Of a DNA stretch of 64,000 nt, positions 16,574-24,640 are shown piece by piece. The notes under the pieces were generated by a model that saw only the letters and a list, made by a program, of their open reading frames with translations, searched no databases and was not told the DNA's origin. Each line of letters opens with the position of its first letter. The stretch's first letter is position 1. The position numbers and the translations under genes are program-made. The DNA is from SIG587 sp045531585 (lineage in GTDB: Bacteria > Bacillota > Clostridia > Oscillospirales > Acutalibacteraceae): NCBI GenBank assembly GCA_045531585.1, contig JAZSEH010000006.1, positions 33,237 to 97,236 of the forward strand, in the 5' to 3' direction.

Positions 16574-17861
16574 TCTTTTTTCTCCCAACCTTAAAGATAA
16601 GTACTAAAATCAAGCAAAGTAAAAAGCATACAGCAAGGGCGCTTAAAAAGATGTTTTCATTTGGGATAAAAGAAACTGTACCGTCGTTATTGGTTATAGT
16701 TTCGGCATTACGCAGCACTGCGGCACCTATGGCGGGACCGATTATTCCGGGAATAAGCACCTGACCCACAATACGCAGTCCCTGAAACATTCCTGCTTTA
16801 TTTTCAGGTGTGTGCTGTCTTATAACTGCACCAAAGGCCGCCATACCCGAAAGATAACCGCACATCATAAACAGAGAACCGACAAAAACAAGGGCGGTGT
16901 TTTTTGAAATAAAAAGAATTAAAAATCCGCTCATAAGGATGCTTACGGCCACGGCTACCGCCTTGTTGAATCCGATTCTATCATATATTCTTCCGAAAAA
17001 TGCGGTAAAAATTGCCGCAAGTATAATGGCAGGTGCCATTATAAGCACATAATTGGAAAGCTTAAGACTGACCTCGTAGTAAAGAATAAGGTAGGGCATA
17101 AATATTTGTATTGCAATACCAAATACCGCATAGGCGCCAAGGCACAGGTAAAGCATATAATTCGCCTTTATAATTGAAGGCCTAAATCCGTAAAATATGT
17201 TTTTAAAATAACTGCTGTTTTCTTGACAGCGTACAGCTGATTCTTTAATCAGTACAATACCAAGAAGACCTATTATGAAAACGGCTACACCAATAATTAT
17301 AAAAATGGCGGTCCAGCTTTCGCTTTTGTTAAGGTCAAAGGCCATAAAGCCTCCGAAAACGGCAAGAATGGCAACAAGGGGCATCATTGAATTTATGCCC
17401 TCTGCCGCACCGCGATCGGTATCATCGGTGCTTTCGGTAAGCCAGGCGTTAAAGCAGGCGTCATTTGCACTGGAGCCAAAAAAGGTCATAACGCAATCCA
17501 TAATAATGACAAGAGTTATACATATCGCAGATGTGCTCACCGCAGTGGGGAAGAAGGCCCCTATTATGTCGGGACGGATTAGTGCAAAGCTTAAAATGGA
17601 AAGGCCCCAAAGCATATAACCGCCACAAATAAATATTTTTCGTTTACCTATCTTATCGGATAGCGCACCGATTATAAGAGTTGTAACGGTGGCGGCAACG
17701 GCGGAGGCGGCTACCATTGCAGAAATATCTGCTGCACTCGCGCCAAACATTTTATAAATAAATACATTAAAATACATATTTTCAACCACCCAGGCTATCT
17801 GTCCCGTAAGGCTGAAAATAACAAGTGCCAACCAGAATTTTGTACCCTTTTTATTCTTCAT
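16566..17861 (-). CDS. MFS transporter (SLC45-like sugar transporter)
   Basis: This 431-residue transporter has about 12 hydrophobic segments. The first reads SLTGQIAWVVENMYFNVFIYK, like bacterial relatives of the SLC45 sugar:cation carriers, and the first cytoplasmic loop has the MFS motif GALSDKIGKRK. The start is ATG 17861, preceded by AAAGAGGTG; a longer open frame upstream runs through the promoter and is not coding. Coupling to the GH2 gene suggests it imports that enzyme's substrate. Confidence 0.82.
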   Translation of the reverse strand: MKNKKGTKFWLALVIFSLTGQIAWVVENMYFNVFIYKMFGASAADISAMVAASAVAATVTTLIIGALSDKIGKRKIFICGGYMLWGLSILSFALIRPDIIGAFFPTAVSTSAICITLVIIMDCVMTFFGSSANDACFNAWLTESTDDTDRGAAEGINSMMPLVAILAVFGGFMAFDLNKSESWTAIFIIIGVAVFIIGLLGIVLIKESAVRCQENSSYFKNIFYGFRPSIIKANYMLYLCLGAYAVFGIAIQIFMPYLILYYEVSLKLSNYVLIMAPAIILAAIFTAFFGRIYDRIGFNKAVAVAVSILMSGFLILFISKNTALVFVGSLFMMCGYLSGMAAFGAVIRQHTPENKAGMFQGLRIVGQVLIPGIIGPAIGAAVLRNAETITNNDGTVSFIPNENIFLSALAVCFLLCLILVLIFKVGRKKNA

Positions 17862-17883
17862 AAAAAACACCTCTTTTAAATAA

Positions 17884-17912
17884 TGATAACACTCATATGT
17901 ATCGGTAGTCAA
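17884..17912 (-). promoter_or_regulatory. Promoter of the MFS-GH2 operon
   Basis: On the minus strand TTGACT (17912-17907) and TTATCA (17889-17884) are 17 bases apart, 22 bases before the MFS start. Confidence 0.5.
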
Positions 17913-17960
17913 TAATTTTTGTTTAAAGGGTAAAAATTTAAATTGCGGGAAAACATTTTC

Positions 17961-17989
17961 TTGCGTTAAAGCCGTAAAGAATGTATACT
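17961..17989 (+). promoter_or_regulatory. Promoter of the HD hydrolase gene
   Basis: TTGCGT (17961-17966) and TATACT (17984-17989) are spaced by 17 bases, 34 bases before the ATG at 18024. Confidence 0.6.
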
Positions 17990-18023
17990 GTATATTGAGG
18001 AGAAATACATCAAGAGGTGTTTT

Positions 18024-18683
18024 ATGGTAACCTTTGAAAGTATAAAGCATAATGAAACGGTTAATACGTACATCAAAAAAGCCGATAATACGCTATCTGC
18101 ACTGGGTTATACGGAGCATAGCTTTGCCCACGTTACCCGCGTTGCCGAAACTGCACGGTATATTTTAAAAACCTTAGGCTTTGATGAGCATATAGTGGAG
18201 CTGGCAGGAATAGCAGGCTATATGCACGATATAGGTAACCTTGTAAATAGGGTAGACCATTCCCAAAGCGGCGGTGTAATGGCGTTCCGTATTCTTGACA
18301 GGCTTAATATGCCTCCGGAGGATATTGCCGATATAGTTTCTGCCATAGGCAATCACGATGAGGGAACAGGCGTGCCTGTTAACGAAATGGCCGCGGCACT
18401 TATTCTTGCCGATAAATCCGACGTTCGCCGCAGCCGAGTGCGTAATGATGACGAAAAGACCTTTGATATACACGACAGGGTAAATTATTCCGTAGAAAAT
18501 TCGGTGCTCGAAATCAATAACGAACGTACTGAAATATTGCTTTCCCTTAAGGTTGATACCAAATATGGCTCGGTAATGGATTATTTTGAAATATTTATGC
18601 AACGTATGCTTTTATGTCGTAAGGCGGCAGAAAAATTAGGGTTATCATTTAAACTGAAAATAAACGGACAACCGTTAATATAG
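18024..18683 (+). CDS. HD domain phosphohydrolase
   Basis: This 219-residue protein has an HD metal-binding domain. The ligands appear as HSFAHVTRVAETARYIL, GYMHDIGNLVNRVDHS and GNHDEGT, within about residues 30-115. The C-terminal part reads like a small alpha/beta extension. The family cleaves phosphate esters of nucleotides or related metabolites; the substrate cannot be told. AAGAGGTG precedes the ATG. It is 28 bases before the Na/Pi symporter gene, probably in one transcript. Confidence 0.82.
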   Translation: MVTFESIKHNETVNTYIKKADNTLSALGYTEHSFAHVTRVAETARYILKTLGFDEHIVELAGIAGYMHDIGNLVNRVDHSQSGGVMAFRILDRLNMPPEDIADIVSAIGNHDEGTGVPVNEMAAALILADKSDVRRSRVRNDDEKTFDIHDRVNYSVENSVLEINNERTEILLSLKVDTKYGSVMDYFEIFMQRMLLCRKAAEKLGLSFKLKINGQPLI

Positions 18684-18711
18684 GGATAAAATTGTTAAGG
18701 AGAAATGAGAA

Positions 18712-20460
18712 ATGACGATTTTTGACGTATTTATGTTGCTTGGAGGTCTTGCCTTCTTCCTGTATGGAATGAATGTGCTGTCAGGCGGCCTTGAAAAGCT
18801 TTCAGGCGGTAAGCTTGAAAGCACACTTCGTAAAATGACCAACAACCCTTATAAAAGCCTTTTACTTGGTGCAGGAATAACGGTTGCAATTCAGTCCTCC
18901 TCCGCTATGACGGTTATGTTGGTTGGTCTTGTAAACTCCGGCATTATGCAGCTTTCTCAGACTGTAGGCGTAATTATGGGCTCTAATATAGGTACCACCC
19001 TTACCGCCTGGATATTAAGCCTTGCAGGAATTGAAAGTGACAACGCTCTTGTTAAAATGTTTAAGCCTGAAAGTTTTTCACCCCTTGTGGCTTTTATAGG
19101 TATTGCTCTTGTTATGCTTTGCAAAAAGCAGAAGCGTAGGGATATTGGTGAAATAATGGTAGGCTTTGCCGTGCTTATGTACGGTATGGTGCTTATGGGT
19201 GACGCAATGGAGCCCCTGCAACAGTCTGAACAGTTTAAAAGCCTGCTTACAGCCTTTAATAACCCCATTTTAGGTGTTGTTGTGGGTGCCTTGTTTACAG
19301 GTATTATCCAAAGCTCTGCTGCATCGGTTGGTATTTTGCAGACCCTTTCAATGAGCGGAAGCATTACATACGGTATGGCTATTCCTATCATAATGGGTCA
19401 GAACATCGGCACCTGCGTTACTGCGCTGATTTCAAGTATCGGTGTTAACAAAAATGCAAAACGTGTATCTGTAGTTCATATTGCTTTTAACCTTATAGGA
19501 ACCGTTACTTGCCTTATTCTGTTCTTTGGCTTACATGCAATATTTAAATTCTCCTTTGTGGATGATGCCATAAGCCCTGTTCAGATAGCCCTTTGCCACA
19601 GTATATTTAATGTGTTTACCACCGTTATCCTTTTGCCTGCTTCAAAACTTCTTGTGAAAATTGCAGAAAAGGTTATTCCCGATAAGGGCACCGATGAAAA
19701 ATACACCCTTATTGATGACCGTCTTCTTAATACACCTTCTTTCGCTATTTCCGAGTGCATTAACGCCACTGTTGAAATGGCTAATATTGCTAAGAACTCC
19801 ATACATAGTTCTCTTGCTCTTCTTTGGAATTATAATGAAAAGAACGCAACCGAAATTACCGAGGCAGAGGATAAGCTGGATATGTTTGAGGATAAGCTAG
19901 GCTCATTCCTTGTTAAGCTTTCCGCAAAAGAGGTTTCGGATTCCGACTCAAGAAAGATTTCACGTATGTTACACACAATAGGAGATCTTGAGCGTATCGG
20001 TGACCACGCACTTAATCTTGTTGATGCGGCACAGGAAATAGATGAAAAGAAAATAGTTTTCTCTCCCGAAGCTGTTCGTCAGGTTAAAATTGCTACCGAT
20101 GCCATAAACGAGATTATTGATATTACAATAACTGCCTTTGCTAATAACGACCTTGAACTTGCATCCCGCGTTGAGCCCCTTGAGCAGGTTGTAGACGGTC
20201 TTATGGCGGCCATTCGATCAGGTCATATCGACCGCCTGCAGGCAGGTGAATGTACCATTGAAATGGGCTTTGTCCTTTCAGATATAATGAATAACTTTGA
20301 GCGTATTTCAGACCATTGCTCCAATATTGCCGTTACACTTATTGAAATTGCTCAGAATAGCTTTGATACACACGAATATCTCCATTCTGTAAAGACTATG
20401 AGTAACGAAAGCTTTAAAACTATGTTTGAGTCTTACAGCGCAAAATACGCAATAAAATAA
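18712..20460 (+). CDS. Na/Pi cotransporter family protein with PhoU domain
   Basis: This 582-residue membrane protein is of the NptA type. Two inverted repeats carry the QSSSAMT (about residue 64) and IQSSAAS (about 204) signatures of sodium-phosphate cotransporters. The C-terminal 220 residues are a PhoU-like helical domain (RMLHTIGDLERIGDHALNLVD). It would move phosphate driven by sodium, with the PhoU part regulating. AAGGAG precedes the ATG at nine bases. It is followed two bases later by the ybaK-like gene. Confidence 0.92.
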   Translation: MTIFDVFMLLGGLAFFLYGMNVLSGGLEKLSGGKLESTLRKMTNNPYKSLLLGAGITVAIQSSSAMTVMLVGLVNSGIMQLSQTVGVIMGSNIGTTLTAWILSLAGIESDNALVKMFKPESFSPLVAFIGIALVMLCKKQKRRDIGEIMVGFAVLMYGMVLMGDAMEPLQQSEQFKSLLTAFNNPILGVVVGALFTGIIQSSAASVGILQTLSMSGSITYGMAIPIIMGQNIGTCVTALISSIGVNKNAKRVSVVHIAFNLIGTVTCLILFFGLHAIFKFSFVDDAISPVQIALCHSIFNVFTTVILLPASKLLVKIAEKVIPDKGTDEKYTLIDDRLLNTPSFAISECINATVEMANIAKNSIHSSLALLWNYNEKNATEITEAEDKLDMFEDKLGSFLVKLSAKEVSDSDSRKISRMLHTIGDLERIGDHALNLVDAAQEIDEKKIVFSPEAVRQVKIATDAINEIIDITITAFANNDLELASRVEPLEQVVDGLMAAIRSGHIDRLQAGECTIEMGFVLSDIMNNFERISDHCSNIAVTLIEIAQNSFDTHEYLHSVKTMSNESFKTMFESYSAKYAIK

Positions 20461-20462
20461 AT

Positions 20463-20930
20463 ATGATTAAAACCAATGCAATGCGTATACTTGACAAAGC
20501 GAAGGTGGAATACGCCTTCGCCGAATATGAGTATGACGAAAAAGATTTAAACGGCAAGCATATCGCCGATAATATGGGAGTACCCTATTCACAGGTGTTT
20601 AAAACCCTTGTAACAAGGGGACAGGGCGGCTTTTACGTGTTCTGTATACCTGTTGATAAGGAGCTCGACCTGAAAAAATGCGCCCGCGCCGCAGGGGTTA
20701 AAAGCGTTGAGATGATAGCCGTTAAGGAAATGCTTTCCGTTACGGGGTATATCCGCGGTGGGTGTTCACCCGTGGGCATGAAAAAATTCTATCCCACCTT
20801 CTTTGACCAAAGCGCCCTTTCACAGGAGAAAATTGCCGTGAGTGCAGGCGTTCGCGGAGGGCAGATAATCTTAGAGCCCGAAACACTTATAAATTTTGTG
20901 AAGGCAGGTGTGGCTTCACTAACTCAGTAA
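20463..20930 (+). CDS. ybaK: Cys-tRNA(Pro)/Cys-tRNA(Cys) deacylase, YbaK/EbsC family
   Basis: This 155-residue trans-editing protein hydrolyses Cys-tRNA(Pro) that ProRS has mischarged. Family residues are seen in QVFKTLVTRGQGGFYVFCIP with the essential Lys (about 38), in KELDLKKCARAAG and in GYIRGGCSPVGMKK. The length is typical for the single-domain form. The gap to the upstream gene is two bases, so it is probably co-transcribed. Confidence 0.92.
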   Translation: MIKTNAMRILDKAKVEYAFAEYEYDEKDLNGKHIADNMGVPYSQVFKTLVTRGQGGFYVFCIPVDKELDLKKCARAAGVKSVEMIAVKEMLSVTGYIRGGCSPVGMKKFYPTFFDQSALSQEKIAVSAGVRGGQIILEPETLINFVKAGVASLTQ

Positions 20931-20944
20931 AAAAGGAGAAAAAG

Positions 20945-22306
20945 ATGAAAAATTCCTATTCCGACATAACCCCCTATATCTGGCAGCTTTCGGATCTTTC
21001 CACTAAAAATTATAATATCCTTCCAGAAAAGTACGTTGAGCATCAGGTTAAAAGAGGCCTTCGTGATATAGATGGTAAGGGTGTTGTTACAGGCCTTACG
21101 GAAATTTCGTATATTAAGTCTAAGGAACGCCTTGCTGACGGTACCGAGGTTGGCTGTGAGGGTGAACTGCGTTATCGTGGAATAAATATAAAGGACCTTG
21201 TAAACGGATTTATGTCTGAAAAGCGTTTCGGTTTTGAAGAGTCTATATATTTATTGCTTTTTTCGCAGCTCCCCACCGCAGGTGAACTGCGCCGTTTCAG
21301 AGAGTTGCTCAGCGGAATGCGCAGTCTTCCCAGCTCCTTTGTGCGTGATATGATATTAAAGGCTCCGGGTAAGGACCTTATGAATATCCTTTCCAGAAGC
21401 GTGTTGGCCCTTTATGCATACGATGATAATCCCGATGATATATCGGTTGCAAACGTTCTGCGTCAAAGTTTGTTTCTTATTTCGGTTTTTCCGATGCTTT
21501 CGGTTTACGGATATCAGTCCTTCCAGCACTATTATAACAATAAAAGTCTGTTTATTCATCTTCCAAAGCCCGAACGTTCCATTGCGGAAAATATCCTTGG
21601 ACTTTTACGTGAGGATGAGCAGTATTCAAATCTTGAGGCCCGCATTTTGGATCTCGCTCTTGTGCTTCATGCAGAGCACGGCGGTGGTAATAACTCCACC
21701 TTTACAACCCATGTTGTAACCTCATCAGGTACCGATACTTATTCTTCGGTTGCGGCGGCCCTCGGCTCCCTTAAGGGACCACGCCACGGCGGTGCCAATG
21801 TTAAGGTTGTAAAGATGTTTGACGATATGAAAAAAAGCATCAATACCCACAGTGATGGTGAAATTGAGGATTATCTTGTTAAACTTCTAAATAAAGAGGC
21901 CTTTGACAAAACAGGACTCATTTACGGTATGGGCCACGCTGTTTATTCCAAGTCCGACCCACGCTCAGAGGTGCTTATGACCTGTGCTAAGGACCTTTCT
22001 GTTGAAAAAGGCTTCGAGGAGGAGTATGAGCTTTATACCAAGGTTGCCCGTCTTGCTCCACAGATTATAGCTGAAAAGCGTAAGATGTATAAGGGCGTTT
22101 GCACCAATGTTGACTTTTATTCAGGTCTTGTTTACAGAATGCTTGGATTACCTTACGAAATGTATACTCCTATATTTGCCGTTTCCCGTATAGCAGGCTG
22201 GAGCGCCCATAGAATTGAAGAAATTCAAAGCAACGGAAAAATTATTCGTCCTGCATACGTCAACGTTAAGGAAAAACGGGAATACACACCTATTGATATG
22301 AGATAA
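20945..22306 (+). CDS. Citrate synthase family enzyme
   Basis: This 453-residue enzyme condenses oxaloacetate with acetyl-CoA (or propionyl-CoA for the 2-methylcitrate type). The catalytic His residues are in LHAEHGGGNNST and GMGHAVY, the Asp in NVDFYSGLVY, and the citrate-binding region in LKGPRHGGANVK. It has an N-terminal extension before the conserved core, common in clostridial members. AAAGGAG precedes the ATG. It has no aconitase or isocitrate dehydrogenase beside it, so its metabolic role (glutamate synthesis) is inferred. Confidence 0.92.
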   Translation: MKNSYSDITPYIWQLSDLSTKNYNILPEKYVEHQVKRGLRDIDGKGVVTGLTEISYIKSKERLADGTEVGCEGELRYRGINIKDLVNGFMSEKRFGFEESIYLLLFSQLPTAGELRRFRELLSGMRSLPSSFVRDMILKAPGKDLMNILSRSVLALYAYDDNPDDISVANVLRQSLFLISVFPMLSVYGYQSFQHYYNNKSLFIHLPKPERSIAENILGLLREDEQYSNLEARILDLALVLHAEHGGGNNSTFTTHVVTSSGTDTYSSVAAALGSLKGPRHGGANVKVVKMFDDMKKSINTHSDGEIEDYLVKLLNKEAFDKTGLIYGMGHAVYSKSDPRSEVLMTCAKDLSVEKGFEEEYELYTKVARLAPQIIAEKRKMYKGVCTNVDFYSGLVYRMLGLPYEMYTPIFAVSRIAGWSAHRIEEIQSNGKIIRPAYVNVKEKREYTPIDMR

Positions 22307-22329
22307 TTTTTAAGATTGGAGGGAGAAAT

Positions 22330-23184
22330 ATGACTCAGGAAATAAAAAATAAAACATTTGACGAGGAGCGCTCCCTCTATCATCTTGAAAACGCAACGGT
22401 TAAAAACTGTGTTTTTGCAGGCCCTGCCGACGGTGAATCGGCTTTAAAGGAGGCAAGAAACGTAACCGTTACCGATTGTAGCTTTTCTTTGCGCTATCCT
22501 TTATGGCACGTTAAAAAGTACCGCCTTTTAAACAGCATCCTTGATGAAATGACAAGGGCTCCTCTTTGGTACTCTGAGGAAGGGGAGATAAACGGCTGCG
22601 AAATCACAGGGGTTAAATGCCTGCGTGAGTGCGATGATACCGTTATAAAAAACAGTAAAATCATCTCTCCCGAATTTGGTTGGCGATGCAGAGGGCTGGA
22701 TATACATAACAGTACTATTGAAAGTGAATATCTGTTTTTCGAAAGCAAGGGTGCAATAATAAATAACCTTGAAATGAAAGGCAAATATTCCTTCCAGTAT
22801 ACCGAAAACCTAAATATTAAAAATTCCAATCTTGATACAAAGGATGCCTTCTGGCACAGTCTGAACGTAACGGTGGAAAATTCCGTAATAAAGGGTGAGT
22901 ATCTTGGTTGGTATTCAAAGGGGCTTACCCTTAAAAACTGTAAAATAATAGGAACACAGCCCCTTTGCTACTGCAAGGATTTGACCCTTATTGATTGCAC
23001 TATGGCGGATACCGACCTTTCCTTTGAGTATTCAGAAGTAAATGCAACGATAAAGGGAAATATATTATCGGTAAAAAATCCTGCCAAGGGAAAAATTATT
23101 GCCGATTCTATTGGTGAAGTTATCCTTGAGGGCTCCGTTATGGAAACATATTGTGAAATTAAAACCTTAACGGCCGCGAAATAA
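22330..23184 (+). CDS. DUF3737 right-handed beta-helix protein
   Basis: This 284-residue protein belongs to the DUF3737 family. The sequence is a chain of roughly 20-residue rungs with regularly spaced Asn, Ser and hydrophobic positions (NATVKNCVF, NVTVTDCSF, NLNIKNSNL, NVTVENSVI, GLTLKNCKI, DLTLIDCTM), giving a right-handed beta-helix. It has no signal peptide. Function is unknown; similar proteins are widespread in gut Firmicutes. GGAGGGAG precedes the ATG. It is the last gene before the pyr promoter. Confidence 0.88.
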   Translation: MTQEIKNKTFDEERSLYHLENATVKNCVFAGPADGESALKEARNVTVTDCSFSLRYPLWHVKKYRLLNSILDEMTRAPLWYSEEGEINGCEITGVKCLRECDDTVIKNSKIISPEFGWRCRGLDIHNSTIESEYLFFESKGAIINNLEMKGKYSFQYTENLNIKNSNLDTKDAFWHSLNVTVENSVIKGEYLGWYSKGLTLKNCKIIGTQPLCYCKDLTLIDCTMADTDLSFEYSEVNATIKGNILSVKNPAKGKIIADSIGEVILEGSVMETYCEIKTLTAAK

Positions 23185-23210
23185 TATATAAATATATATA
23201 AAATATACAG

Positions 23211-23239
23211 TTGACAAATTTCATAAAAAGTGGTATACT
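23211..23239 (+). promoter_or_regulatory. Promoter of the pyrimidine operon
   Basis: Consensus TTGACA (23211-23216) and TATACT (23234-23239) are 17 bases apart. It drives the attenuator leader and the pyr operon. Confidence 0.85.
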
Positions 23240-23261
23240 CTCATAAGTGAAAATTGATCTT

Positions 23262-23372
23262 TAAGCTTGATCCTGTGAGGTCGGCAAGATTGACGGATAT
23301 TATGGGTAGGTACAGCTGGCTGTATCTGTTTTTGTGTATGCGTCTTGTCGGTCTCCGGCAAGACTTTTTTTA
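23262..23372 (+). promoter_or_regulatory. PyrR-type attenuator leader of the pyr operon
   Basis: The leader holds a PyrR binding loop, with the core TCCTGTGAGG at 23271-23280 followed by the CGGCAAGAT arm, close to the B. subtilis consensus. Downstream is an intrinsic terminator: a 10-bp stem (23342-23351 with 23355-23364, one G-T pair) and seven T. With high UMP, PyrR would bind and favour the terminator. No pyrR gene is in this window. An alternative antiterminator fold between the two is expected but I did not model it. Confidence 0.82.
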
Positions 23373-23395
23373 AAACTGTAAGGGAGAAAGATAAA

Positions 23396-24607
23396 ATGAC
23401 AGGCATTAAAAAATCAATGCAAAAAGAGATATCTGCCGTAAGCTCTGCCGATTGTCTCGGTACCTTTGTTTCCCTTTTTCCCACTTTACAGGATGAATTA
23501 TCCAGGTTTACTTTTTTACCCGGTTTTTGCGATGTGCATGTGCATTTTCGTGAGCCGGGTTTTTCTTATAAAGAAACCATTGCCACAGGTAGCGCTGCCG
23601 CCGCCAGGGGTGGATATACTGCTGTTTGCACAATGCCGAATTTAAATCCCGTGCCCGATAGTGCCGAGCATTTAAAGCAGCAGCTTGATTTAATAGAAAA
23701 ATCAGGAACGATAAATATCTATCCTTACGGCTCAATAACCGTAGCCCAACATGGTCAGGCCCTTTCGGATATGGAGGGAATGTGCCAAAGCGTTATCGCT
23801 TTTTCTGATGACGGCAGGGGAGTGCAGAGTGAAGAAATGATGCTCCGCGCTATGGAAAAGGCTAAGGAGCTTGGTAAAATAATAGTAGCCCATTGTGAGG
23901 TTAACGACCTGCTTCAGGGCGGATATATCCATAAAGGCCAATATGCAAGGCTGCACGGCCATAAAGGTATATGCTCTGAAAGTGAATATGAACAAATTGC
24001 CCGTGATATTGAGCTTGCGGCGAAGGTGGGCTGCAGCTATCACGTATGCCATATTTCCGCAAAGGAAAGCGTTGATATTATACGTCAGGCTAAAAAAAGC
24101 GGAGTAGATATTACCTGTGAAACAGCTCCTCATTACCTTGTACTTGATGAAAACGACTTAAGGGAAGAGGGAAGGTTCAAAATGAACCCACCCCTTCGCG
24201 GTGCCGAAGATAAGCAGGCGCTGATAGAGGGTATACTTGACGGTACCATTGATATGATAGCTACCGACCACGCTCCCCACAGTGCAGAGGAAAAGGGAAA
24301 AGGCCTTGAAAAAAGCGCCTTTGGTATTGTGGGACTTGAGACGGCGTTCCCCGTAATGTATACCCATTTTGTTAAAACGGGAATTTTAAGTCTTCACCGC
24401 CTCACCCAGCTTATGTGTATAAATCCGCGTATGCGCTTTGCAATCCCTCTTGGTGAGGATTTTACCGTATGGGAGCTTGATAAGGAAATAACGGTTAATC
24501 CCGAAAACTTTGCCTCAATGGGTAAGGCCACGCCATTTGCAGGAGAAAAGCTTTTCGGCGAATGTGTAGCCACAGTATGCGGCGGAAAGTTAGTATATAA
24601 AAGATAA
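23396..24607 (+). CDS. pyrC: Dihydroorotase
   Basis: This 403-residue class I dihydroorotase closes N-carbamoyl-aspartate to dihydroorotate (third pyrimidine step). Zinc ligands are in DVHVHFREPG, VAHCEVND and YHVCHISA, and the conserved catalytic Asp is in ATDHAPH. ATG at 23396 follows AAGGGAG with about nine bases; the longer upstream frame would start inside the attenuator. It is first in the operon, an uncommon place. The N-terminus before the metal motif (about 45 residues) carries little beta-sandwich sequence. Confidence 0.92.
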   Translation: MTGIKKSMQKEISAVSSADCLGTFVSLFPTLQDELSRFTFLPGFCDVHVHFREPGFSYKETIATGSAAAARGGYTAVCTMPNLNPVPDSAEHLKQQLDLIEKSGTINIYPYGSITVAQHGQALSDMEGMCQSVIAFSDDGRGVQSEEMMLRAMEKAKELGKIIVAHCEVNDLLQGGYIHKGQYARLHGHKGICSESEYEQIARDIELAAKVGCSYHVCHISAKESVDIIRQAKKSGVDITCETAPHYLVLDENDLREEGRFKMNPPLRGAEDKQALIEGILDGTIDMIATDHAPHSAEEKGKGLEKSAFGIVGLETAFPVMYTHFVKTGILSLHRLTQLMCINPRMRFAIPLGEDFTVWELDKEITVNPENFASMGKATPFAGEKLFGECVATVCGGKLVYKR

Positions 24608-24640
24608 TTTAATATAAAGATTTTTCAGGAGGAAAAAACA

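Noticed and set aside
17862..18050. N-terminal extension of the MFS gene
   Set aside because: The extra 63 codons cover two divergent promoters and the start of the HD gene; a good SD and ATG exist at 17861.
23345..23395. N-terminal extension of pyrC
   Set aside because: The frame would begin inside the attenuator terminator; ATG 23396 has its own SD.
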